Shown piece after piece: positions 44,301-55,100 of a DNA stretch of 64,000 nucleotides. Made by a program: the position numbers and the translations under genes. Each line of letters begins with the position of its first letter. Within the stretch, counting starts at the first letter, position 1. The notes under the pieces are model-generated. The model made no database searches and was not told the origin of the DNA. It was given only the letters and a program-made list of their open reading frames with translations. This DNA comes from Paralvinella palmiformis (lineage: Eukaryota > Annelida > Polychaeta > Terebellida > Alvinellidae), in contig JAODUP010000034.1 of the NCBI GenBank assembly GCA_025642065.1, positions 696,501 to 760,500 on the forward strand, in the 5' to 3' direction.

Positions 44301-44500
44301 AAAGTGACATGGTGGAAGGCCGTTCGATAAATGATGATGTCCCAATTGAAGTGAGTGAGATGGAAAACTTAGCTACTCCGAGCTTAGTGGCACGATCTAG
44401 ATACTCATCTAATTCCACCAGAAACAGAAAAGCTGTGTAGATGAAAGACTACGTTAACAAACCATGGCTAATCAATCAGAGCCGCAATACTGTTGTTTGG
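41320..44500 (+). mobile_element. Ty3/gypsy LTR retrotransposon relic
   Basis: On the plus strand in order: a gag tail with KICHTCGK (zinc-knuckle start, about 41450); a protease motif DTGSSINLLDE (41690 on); the RT lead-in HRRIPYHIREKVKEELEKL (about 42056) and ISDDVLLYGS (about 42486); an RNase H block AYASRALSDVEQSKS (about 42870); and an integrase core with KVKSDNGSPFQSSEFKSF (about 43790) and KVTPESPQANKE. Many stops and small deletions interrupt every domain. No clear LTR pair was found; the possible 3' flank starts near 44495. Confidence 0.85.
43574..44059 (+). pseudogene. Ty3/gypsy integrase remnant
   Basis: The longest open piece of the element (161 codons). It has the D,D(35)E-type neighbourhood KSDNGSPF, and the residue after QAN.E reads EAGRF instead of a canonical ERF-like end. 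The upstream catalytic part (about 43620-43700) is in another frame. Confidence 0.75.
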
Positions 44501-44676
44501 TTAATAGTACGATGTTAGACTTTTGGGAGCAAGTGTTAATAATCTCTGCTTCCAAACTAAGGACTGCATTAGTTCGGGTAGGAACAATGGTAATGCTCTC
44601 AGTCAGGTAATTGTAAGAAATTAATTTTGAATTATGTGTATGAGACAATCAATGAAACATTGAGTTCAGACTATGA

Positions 44677-44856
44677 TGATTGATGTTTTACGGCCACTTT
44701 TGTGCACAAGGTAGGCTAAATGGGCCGAGCGACCTCCAAAGGTAATGAGACGAAGTGAAAGACGAAACAACCTTCAGATATGCCCACGCCGGGATTCGAA
44801 CACGGGTGGTAGTGATCTGTGGTCCAGCACGCTACCGCTAGACCACGGAGGCGTCC
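44677..44856 (-). mobile_element. tRNA-derived SINE, copy D (complete)
   Basis: Complete minus-strand copy with box A TGGTCTAGCGGT, box B GTTCGAATCCCGGC and tail CATCAATCATC. Perfect 15-bp target duplication GAGTTCAGACTATGA at 44662-44676 and 44857-44871. Confidence 0.95.
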
Positions 44857-45299
44857 GAGTTCAGACTATGAGTATTCCTATTATGTTTGCAATAGTGCAA
44901 ATTCCAAGATTTAACACTTATGGAATAATCTTTCTGAAGAGATGAAAGCATCTAGGACTCTATCCATATTTAAACAAAACGATAAATCATGGAATGGTAT
45001 TGAATGTAAATGTGGATTCTGTGTATCCTGTAAAATTAATTATCAATAATTAAATAAGTAGTAAAATTTATTTCTACACCACTTGTCTGTGGTCATCTCT
45101 TTTTGAACAATGGATTAATTGCTGTCAACTGTCGAAGTTACTCTGAAGCTAAAAACTAATTGAATTTCATTTCATAACCAACAGATTCACTTGACAGAGA
45201 ATGTCAATAGGTTTTCTAATCATCACGAGTGTTCTGTAATCGTCTCTCTTTGAGTGACAGCTACCTGAGTTTATCCACGTTTATGTGTGTTAGTGTTGG

Positions 45300-46360
45300 T
45301 AACAGACACGTACGGGGTGAATACTTCACAATGTATTCGAATACAAATACGAATACTTATTGAAAGTATTCATGAATATATTCACGAATACTTAGAATAC
45401 TTTAAAACACCAACTTTATGATCAGTTTTATTTCCCAATATGACATATTTATATAGAAATTTGTACACATATTTATGTACATATTTATATGCAACATAAT
45501 AACTAAAAACATTATATACATATTGTTTACATTATGCACATTTCATTAATATACTTTACACATGGTATGCATATTAGATACAAATATTGGCACATCGTAC
45601 ACCACACCAGATTACATTTAATTTATAAGTACCAAAGAGTCCATTTTCAAATGTTCTGTCAGTGAGCCGGCATCGGTCAGGGCGAAGCATTCAATCGTCA
45701 ATGTTAAAAAGACGCTGAACGGGTGTAGGTGTTGCTGAAACAACGTATAGCGCTGCGCAATTTCGACAATACTTCAGCCTTAAATGGTCTACGTGATTCT
45801 ATGTCTCATTGTCTGGCTCACTACCTGGCGTACGCCACTGTAGCTGGAAACGGGGGCCTAGAGCAACCGATAATCTAAACACTGGACGGGACTTGTTTTG
45901 TGTTAGTCTATTTTTACAGATTTCTTCAAAGCTGTCACCAGACCAGTGTTATAGCTGAAATGCATATTGTTCAGTGCAGCTTCAAGTCCAATCACACATG
46001 GCACCACATAACTGGATGTGACAATATTCTGTCTCTGTGTGTAATTTGTGGCCCCTTCGAGTGGAGTCAAAACGTCACATAGATCTTGAGGAAGGTGGCG
46101 ATCATGTCCAATCAATTTTGTTGTATCTACGACATCTAGTCTGTCTTGTGTTGCTTTCAATGCTATTATTATTTGAACGAACATTTATGAGCAAATATTT
46201 TCACAAGTATTCAAGAAATAATCACGAAAGTATTCAGAATCTGAATAATCTGGAAAGTATACGAATGTTTTGCCTTTCCCCCCAAAGTATTGGAATACAA
46301 ATACTGTGAAGTTGGTATTCGAATATGAATACCGAATACGCCATATCTGGTTCGTACTAC
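45300..46360 (-). mobile_element. hAT-like element with transposase remnant
   Basis: The two ends carry inverted copies of a GTATTCGAATACAAATACG-type sequence (left near 45334, right near 46320). Between them the minus strand keeps a 93-codon frame with LPQDLCDVLTPLEGATNYTQ and IVTSSYVVPCVIGLEAAL, which matches the ZBED/hAT transposase helical domain (LxPFExAT..LS.E.Y.T.S.V.P). The N- and C-terminal parts are lost. Confidence 0.6.
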
Positions 46361-47528
46361 ATAGCTTTTTTCTATTTAATTTTATTTATTTAGCTTTCAA
46401 ATGTAGAGTACAATCCACATATAACTAGAGTATGTGTATGATAATTGATGATGATTTACGAGTGGCGAAATGTCTTGGATGGTGAACGGTCTAAACTTCG
46501 AGCGATGGGGAAGTATCTAGATAATTGACTGGCGAAATGTCGCGGGTGGCGAAGCGTCTATAACTCCCAGAAGTAATAATAATAACAATAATGTATATTT
46601 AATAAAGCGCCCTTACTAGCAGGAGCCATTCAAAGGCGCTGTACAGATAATAAGCAATATAATAATAATAATACCCCAAATGATATGCCTGTAATAATTA
46701 TTTATCTGTGAAAGCGACCTTGAACAGGTGTGTTTTTAAAAACAGATTTAAAATTTTCCAGAGATGACGCATTTCTAATATCGAGGTATATCAGTGTGGG
46801 TGTTTTAGGATACATATATAGTGGCACTGGCTCAGAACATCAACATCTCTAAACATCCTTTGAGACCTCTACCTCCATACATCTAAATTTAAATAATTAG
46901 TTTCACTGATATAGGAAATTTGTTAAATGTATAGCTATTATAATCCCGACGTGTCATTCGCAGTATCGGAGATCTGCCTGAAATCCGCTGTTCTCGACCA
47001 TGGGTCAAATAGATCAAGTGGATAGGCGCTTTAATTTAGATCCCACCACACCTAACTGCATATACGTAGGGACGCTAAATTAGGCGTGGATGAACGTTCA
47101 CTTAGTGATGAACGGAAACTATGAGGATTAGCTGTTAGGTTAGAGTAAATCGTAGTATTTACTCAGGTTTGAGACGATATTTCGTTCTAGTCCAGTAATA
47201 ATCCACCTGTGGTGTCGAAATGTTCTATATATAGGCTTCTTTTGGACCACAGAAAATTGCTGTTGAATGTAGACTGTGGTGTCAAAGTAGTTATCTTATG
47301 TATGTAAGATACGATAAGCTTTATTGTGTACTTAGAGGTCTGAGGCCCATGTTACAAAGTACTTGCACAATTGTGCGCATGACAAATAATAGGTGCATAA
47401 ACATACAAATCCAAATTACAACTTGTTGAACATGTTATGAACATCTAGAGCGTGGTAAACATATTTAGACAGACCAATATTTATATATTTGCTATTCCAT
47501 GCATAGCAAAATGTATTAAAAGAGTTAT
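46361..47528. other. Non-coding stretch with dispersed-repeat fragments
   Basis: GTGGCGAAATGTC-like words occur three times at about 46460-46550. AATAAAGCGCCCTTACTAGC, then TTCAAAGGCGCTGTAC, near 46605 is a repeat type common in marine invertebrates. No gene. Confidence 0.4.
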
Positions 47529-48010
47529 CGCGAAAGATGCCTCACAGAAAAGTTGATGTGAGGTGTTGGTAGAGAGGACAGGTAGAAATCAAATGATACT
47601 CATCTTCCATTACACGAATGCCGTTATTTACACAAAACATGCATTTTCTTTCACTTCTTGGCAATGTACATCCAAATCTCTCAATAGATAATTTGTGATT
47701 TGTACATCGAAATTTAGTCAAAGCAATTTTATATTTCTTTTGCAAATTTACCATGATATAAGACCAGTTCTAGTGAAGATTTGAATCGGCATTTTGTCGA
47801 ATTAATTTCAGCAGGCCAATTTTGCGCGGCGTTGAACCACACGCACGTGTTGTTTACTGGGAGCTGTGGTGTCAAATGGTACGTTTTTACGTGCTTCCGC
47901 TTTTGTAGCCTGATAAGTAACCCAGACACATGTATAGGTCTACGTACATGTGTATCGATTTGTCGAGGTGTAGAACATTTTATAATTAGATTGATGTTAG
48001 TCAAGTTTTA
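47529..48010 (-). mobile_element. LINE C-terminal zf-RVT-like fragment
   Basis: The minus strand reads ALTKFRCTNHKLSIERFGCT, then CMFCVNNGIRVMEDEYHLI and STCPLY. This is the Cys/His end domain of some LINE reverse transcriptases (zf-RVT: KLRCSSHKL..E.GR.....C..C....EDE.HF...CP.Y). An open frame to the right (47729-48004) may be its continuation in another phase. Confidence 0.6.
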
Positions 48011-48050
48011 TTTATTAAGGAAGAGGTAGTGCCGCTATATATGTATCCTA

Positions 48051-48083
<33 letters not shown>

Positions 48084-48084
48084 C
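48051..48084. repeat. (AC)n(AT)n microsatellite
   Basis: AC dinucleotides passing into AT dinucleotides. Confidence 0.9.
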
Positions 48085-48458
48085 ATATAGACATACATAT
48101 ACATATAAAAGTTTGTTTAGATAACTAATTATTTGATGTGTTATATACACGAGTTTAGGTGTAAGAATTAAGATATACTAATTTGGGTTATTTAGGAATT
48201 ATTCGGTACAATATTTTATCTGGAAAATTGTTAATTATCCTTTTATCAGAGTTACACGATAATTTAAAAAAAAGATTACACGGACAGCAAATTGTTGTGG
48301 ATGTTGTTGTTTGTAGAATCAGTGGACATATCAGAAATCGAGATCCAGAGAAAATCTTAGAACTGCGCCTTTCCACGACCCTACAGGATGTGGTAAAAAT
48401 TAGGTCAGTCATATAATAGCCGAGGCCCTTTATCCAAGTGGGCTCTATAGCCAGGGTA

Positions 48459-48581
48459 GGACAGTTGCTCACCCGAATAGTTGCTCACCGGACAGTTGCT
48501 TACCGGACACTTGCTCACCGGACAGTTGCTCACCCGGACACTTGCTCACCAACCAAATGAAAAAGTGGACACTTGCTCACC
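48459..48581. repeat. 15-bp tandem repeat GGACAGTTGCTCACC
   Basis: Seven near-identical units of GGACA(G/C)TTGCTCACC, five of them back to back and one set apart by 16 bp. The unit alternates G and C at one position (GACAG and GACAC). Not protein coding. Confidence 0.9.
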
Positions 48582-48935
48582 AGTGAATTTTTGATCTGCT
48601 TGATTTGGGGATGTGCATCTGGATTATTAATGTGCGTGTTCAGTTCGCTTTATCTACTTTTATGATACAACCTTTGTTTGTGATATAGACAGGTGATATA
48701 TATATATATGTCTATATTTTTTACTCAATCTCCAAATAAACAACAGATATTTAGTAGTCAGCGTTATCAACATGTATCTCACTGATGTTGTTATTGGTAC
48801 ACTTTGTAAAACAATCATTCTGATGGATTACGGTATTTTAATTACAACTCAGTTTTTTTGTTGACTAATTAATTTTCAGTATGCTATATGAGAATCTCAC
48901 TGATAATAGCACACTGAGGTATTCTGTCTGTGTGA

Positions 48936-48990
48936 TGATGATGATTGATGTTTTACGGCCACTTTTGTGCACATAGTAGACTACAGAACA
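48936..48990 (-). mobile_element. SINE tail fragment, copy E
   Basis: Only the 3' part of the SINE (reverse strand of GATGATGATTGATGTTTTAC and GGCCACTTTTGTGCACA) is left; 5'-truncated. Confidence 0.75.
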
Positions 48991-49180
48991 ATTAATAGAG
49001 TGTAGTGTATTTACCTTTTTTTCTGATAATATATACAGTTGTAGTTGATTATGTGAGGTGAACTATAATAAAATTTAAGGTTGTTGATGCGCTATATAAA
49101 ATTTATTTTAGAAATAGATTTGTCTGCTGGAACGACTATTTATTTAGCTATAACTTATTACACTTCATTATACATTTAAA

Positions 49181-49185
<5 letters not shown>

Positions 49186-49220
<35 letters not shown>
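49186..49220. repeat. (TA)n microsatellite
   Basis: About 35 bp of TA. A further (AT)n tract lies at 49557-49583. Confidence 0.9.
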
Positions 49221-49226
<6 letters not shown>

Positions 49227-49326
49227 ACACCAATGTGTTGTTTTCTGACTGGTTGTATTATAAAAAAATTCAGCATCAACTTAACTGATGTAACATCCAT
49301 AAACCATTTAAATGCTGAAATAATAG

Positions 49327-49487
49327 TGATGATGATGATTGGTGTTTTACGGCCACTTTTGTGCACATGGTAGGCTAAATGGGCCGAGCGACCTCCAAAG
49401 GTGATGAAGCGAAGTCAGAGATGAAACACCCTTTAGATGTGCCCACACTGAGATTCAAACTCAGGTGGTAGTGATATGTGGTCCAAT
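49327..49487 (-). mobile_element. tRNA-derived SINE, copy F (head truncated)
   Basis: Matches the body and box B of the family (GATTCAAACTCAGGTGG on the plus strand) but stops at GTGGTCCAATGCAC, before box A. No target duplication found. Confidence 0.8.
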
Positions 49488-49587
49488 GCACAACATTTCA
49501 TTCATATTAAACTCATGTTTCTCAAACATATGGTGCTATATTCAGAATGATCACCGGATATATATATATATATATATATATATTTTT

Positions 49588-52001
49588 ATGGAATGAAATC
49601 AGCCTGCAACAAAGATAATATATCAGTTACTGTGATAACTTAGATCTAGGTACTAGCAATTAAAACAAAACAGTGTCTAAATTAATATACAACTAAATAA
49701 CTAGTGATAACTTTTTTGAATTTTATCTGCCATTATGAGTGGCATCATGAAATATAATGTACTGTAGTAAAACTTATTCAATTAAATATGGGGTAATAAA
49801 TTTGGCTGTATGGAACACCTCGAGTCTTGATCATATATGTTTTATTAGTTATAATATATTGTAGTTTACAATGCTTATTTAAATCAAATATATTCTCTTC
49901 TTTAAAAAAAGTAATGTACTTCATAATGTGTGTTTGCATTAAATTGGGCTAATATTTTGGAGATGAGAATCCTTTTAAATACTTATAATTTTCAATGAAA
50001 TGGGTCATTCAAATTTTAAATGGACATTTGCAAATATTACCAAATGGTCCAGATATATACTTGTTTGACATATGGTCAGATATGTTTATTCACCATTTCA
50101 TAAATGAGTGCATTTTGAAAGTGAGAAGGTCACAAAAACATTGTTTATATTATTAAATAATTAATTAAATAAATAAATAATACCAACAAAACATCACACA
50201 CACACACACACACCTTGATATTACAAAATGGGGTAACTGTACGATACTGAATAATTCAATTTACATACAGCCATAACTACGGGTACACCAAACAGGTGTG
50301 TTTCTGTATGATTAGATGGCATACAACTGTATCACTAACATGAGAAGGGGAATGTTGGTCAGAAATCTTAAAAACAGTTGGCATTGGCAACCAGTAAAAC
50401 AATAAACATCTGAAGACACAAGTATATGGTCAAATACCAGATGCTGATAAAAAAATCTAAATAATTCAGTCCCAAATAACCAGTCTGAAGTTTATGCTAG
50501 ACATGATGGAATAATACTCAAGATTTTTCTCTCTACCATTGATAAGAAGACGCAAGTTCAATTTTTATTCCATACATTACATTACGTACACAAAGTTTTT
50601 AGAATTTATTCACCATGGAGTACAAGATAATCTCAGCACTTTGGCATGTTTATTTATTTTAATGCCGACATGATGCCAACTCCCTTGGCTAATCTATCGC
50701 ATCTGTTCAACTTCCACAGAAATATTTAGCACAAATAAACTTCCACATACATAGAACATTTTCTTTCAGAATTTGTGTCTGTGTGCGGTGTATTTGATTG
50801 TGATCAGTGGATGAAATTAAATTCCACCCACTTTTAATACGGGAAGAAAACGGGATCAAGGTGAAATTCCTTACCGGCGTGCCTCACTAAACTACTTTAC
50901 TTCCTCCAAAACTTTTGTCATCCAATTACAACAGAGGAAATACTATAGATATGTTCAACTATGATAAATATAGGACGTGAAACTTTTTTCATATATTGGA
51001 ATCAGAACATTTTTAACTGTCAAACCCACATGAATTTATACGCAAAAATAAGTTATATAGGATACTTAAATACAATACAGGAATTTAAGACCTCTTTTCA
51101 CAAAGTATTCAAAATTATATAAGACTTCTGAAGACGTGTCCGAGATACAAATGACAAAAAAAGAACACTTCTGACAAAGGTCACCTTTATCTTTATCCCT
51201 TTATACAGCTTGTAAAACAGTACACCTCTTAACATTGTCAAACTTGTTTATTGTTTACAGATAATTTGAAGTACACAATCACTAATGTGTGTGTGTGCGC
51301 GCGCGTGTGCAGTAATCCATCAGCTGATGAAACATAATTAATATGGATGTTTCAATTGATCAAAGAAATATTCTATTTCATCTCTGTGATGCAATAAATG
51401 ACAAACTTTTCAAGCACCTTAGGACATCATCAACACAATTTAGCTACCAAGTCACCGACCAAGCTGGCTAGTCAAATGCATTACTCTACAAGTTACATAC
51501 ATTAAGAAGCTCTTATATTTAAACACGGAACAAAGCCAGATAAATGCTTAACTTGTGTAAACTGCCATATAATATCTGGATTGTGTAGAGAAACCGATTT
51601 TTTATAGTCCAATTATATTATGTAACAGTTTCACCTTTTTTGGACTTGACAGGACTTGATAACCATAAGATCATAACTACAGGGGGAAAATCAACAGTAA
51701 AAAGGTGGCTACCAACTGATAGCATACATATTACTGAAACATTGTTGAACTGCCTTTAATGGTAATAGAACACTGAACCTCTGGGAACAAATTGAGATGA
51801 AGTAATTATGACTATATTTCTTTGGAAAACAACACAGTAAAAACATCTGTTTATTTATACAATAATGTATTAAATGAAACATCTCAGTAATTGAGATGTT
51901 TGACCTCACAGAGAGAGAGAGAGAGAGAGAGAGATGATTGATATCAATCCTAAGCATCACTTTAACAGTACTGGTTGTAGTCAATAACTATACACATATC
52001 A
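49588..52001. other. Intergenic and 3' UTR of the M3A gene
   Basis: AT-rich, no other gene. Microsatellites: (CA)n at 50193-50213, (GT)n(GC)n at 51286-51310, (GA)n at 51909-51934. TTTATT at 51851-51856 is a candidate polyadenylation signal (AATAAA on the minus strand) for the gene that ends at 52002. Confidence 0.5.
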
Positions 52002-52122
52002 TCAGTCTATCTTGTTATAGTACTGTATAAATGATTCAATAGATGGATCACGACCTTGGAACCGACGGAACACCTCACCTCCGGGCACACCACCTCCCAA
52101 GGCGAAGTACGTGTCACGAAAT
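52002..52122 (-). CDS. M3A gene last exon and stop
   Basis: Encodes FRDTYFALGGGVPGGEVFRR, FQGRDPSIESFIQYYNKID and TGA. RxFRDTxLALGGS..P.E.F..F.GR.P is the family's signature C-terminus. Confidence 0.94.
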
Positions 52123-55100
52123 CTGCAAGAGTGCAAAATATAATGAAATTGTGATATAAACTTGGTAAGAATACAGCACAGACATATTCCTTGGCCTAAA
52201 AGCTATAAACCATTTTTTTTTAAACAGCAGAGATTATATTTATTAGATGAATACGTACATGACAATGATATTTACAACAAGAGCACAAACTTACCTTCTT
52301 CCAATTGGAATCAGGTTATCTGGATTATCAAATCCAACTTGTTCAAACATACCTATAATGTCAGCAGCTAACATCTAAAATACACAACAATTGCTATAAT
52401 AATCACACCGACTGAATGCCTAATGCCTACGGTAATAGACATGCAACAATAAAAAAAGACAATGTGATACCATTTGATTTCATTTTAATTTACACACAGT
52501 CAAAGTGAATTTGTCTGCACAATTAAAAACCCTTACCTCAGACCACAAGAATGAGTAGTACGAAGCTGCATACTGTCCAGCAAATATATCAGTCATTGAA
52601 CAAGGATGTTCATCTTCTTTGTGCAGAGTTACTGGCATAAACTCTGGCCACAGCTTTTTCATGGAATTATGCCAAGAATTCTTACTGCAATAAGTACAGT
52701 ACATCAATATGATGAAGAGACAACATTCAGTATTTATACAAAGAAATATCAAATGCTGCAATACAGTTACCTTTTTCTTTATATTGTTATTTCACTCTTA
52801 CCTGATGCACATCTCCACATCATAAGCACTTAGGTACAGTTCATACATTATGTCAAATGATGCTAAGTATTTTGACACTGTAATAGTAAAATAACACGAA
52901 ATATGTCGATTGAAATAAGAAAATAAATATAACACAAAATCGCATAATAAATCATTTAAGTCACTCTCCCTCCAACTCCAAGACGCCTGTTAGACCATTC
53001 ATAAATATACAGGGTTAGAAGCTAATTAAAATTTACTACTAGTCCACAGGACTAGTAACTCGAAAAATATACTAGTCCTGAGAGTAATTTAGTCTTGACT
53101 GTGGCAAATAAAGTTTCACATACATTATTTCTTAATGTATAAAACTGAATGCTGTTGTAGTTTCTTTTCTTCAAACTAAAGACTTAAAGTGCATTTATAA
53201 TGGTACAAGTCATTGACAGATGATCCCAGAAGAAAACAAAGCTTAAGGTTGGGTCTATTTCTGATCTATTGTCCAATTCTGAAGTGCTGCTCTCTTTGTG
53301 GGCACCATCAAACTCAATTTTCATAAATACATCCTCTTTGTCCATGTTCCACTGGTATTCTGCTGATGGATGGCTTATGTTGGATGAAAACCTCCTACAC
53401 CACGACTGAAACTGCACCATCAGTAGGTAGGAGAGATTAGTATCAGAGAAGGTACTCCTCCAATCTGTTTTTCACCAAATTCATCGCACTAAAGCCTATC
53501 TGTGCCTCAGTAGACCTGGCATGCACACATATTGAAATGCCAACCCTTTTCTGACAATGCTAAATGTCATCCAAATCACTGAGTAGCTATATAGCAGCAG
53601 GGTGCGCTCAATCTACCATAAATACTAGCATATTAGTCAACCCAGCAGATAAGTCGAGGTTAATTTTGACCCTGGAATTCTTTCCTCTGGCAGAAGTCGA
53701 ATTCAACTGCTGAAGTATTGACTTGCCAGTTTTTAAAGTGTTTTCTGTCTATTAACATAATTAAAATCCCTCAAAATTGGAATAATTTTCGTCCTACGTG
53801 AAAAAGCTGGTCCACACTTTAAGATGGCTTTGCATACCATTTGTTCCAAAATACACTCCCACGTGGTTTTCACCCACCCGATGACCAGGGGAATCGACGA
53901 TCTCTTTACGTTACTGTTATCTAATGATTAATCATTCCATAGTTTCTGCCTTTCACCCTTAACCGGCTTGTTCAGGCAAACATCCAACAGCTGCAGCAGT
54001 AATGTATACCCTCTGGTACGATGGCCTGCATGGATAGATCTATAGATATGGATTTTGCTCTTTAGGTCCTCAAAAAGATCAAAAGCTGTTCGTTATTACC
54101 TTTGATTTACATTTGTAATTGCTTTGATGATATAATTAATAAACAAACAGTGAACAATTGTGACCAGTGATTTCCATTTTATCGCTAATTGAAGCCCACA
54201 CACACACACACACACACACACACAAATCTGATTGATATAACATTATTATCCTTAGTAAATAGTTAGTGGACAGTAATATGGCAATAACATATTTGATCAC
54301 TTATCCAAAGAACTAAAAGCCATAATGATGTCTGGTTTCTATTGCCAGAAGAAGAAAAAAACATCCTTAACAGATTGAAATGTACTTACTGTTAATGACA
54401 GATTTTATGGCTGAGTCAGATAAATGTTCTCCTGTCTCATGGTGGCTGGAAATACTACGCAGCACAGCTGGCTTATAAAACAACTTTGACATGACCATGG
54501 CACAGGTATTCAGTGTATCTAACTCTACATTGTTTTGTCCTCCAACTTCAAAGTATGGTATCTCAGTCAGTTGCTGCTGTAATGCATGACCCATCTGAAA
54601 ATACCATATTCTATATGATCACTTATACGGCACATGGCCATCACATAAAACAAAAGACACACAGAGTGACAAACATGTTACAAAGGCTAACATTTAATGT
54701 ACGTGTAAATATACAACACAACAACATAATGATTAAAGTACCATATTCTTCCATGTATTGCACACATTGCACCCCTTTTTGAAAAATGTCCGGAAAAGCC
54801 TAGTTTTGGTGTATAACACACAGGAGAAACTGGGAAAATCTGCAGCTGGATGTTAAATATGTTAATTTCCACAAAATAAATTGATCTGTCGCCAAACGAG
54901 TAGTAAATGGATCAGGACAACGTGCAGATATTCTGACACTTGTAGGGGATAATCGTGGACAGAAAGAGGGAGGAATGCTGATGAGGATACCTTTCTTAGC
55001 AAAAGCTGTCACCAAAATGGGAACTATCTGAGCCAATCAGGATTGGGCATCTTAAATCGCCATAGAGGAGAAGTGAACACAAATGATGAAGGCAGCAAAA

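Noticed and set aside
48459..48581. CRISPR array
   Set aside because: The repeats are contiguous 15-mers without regular spacers, in an animal genome.
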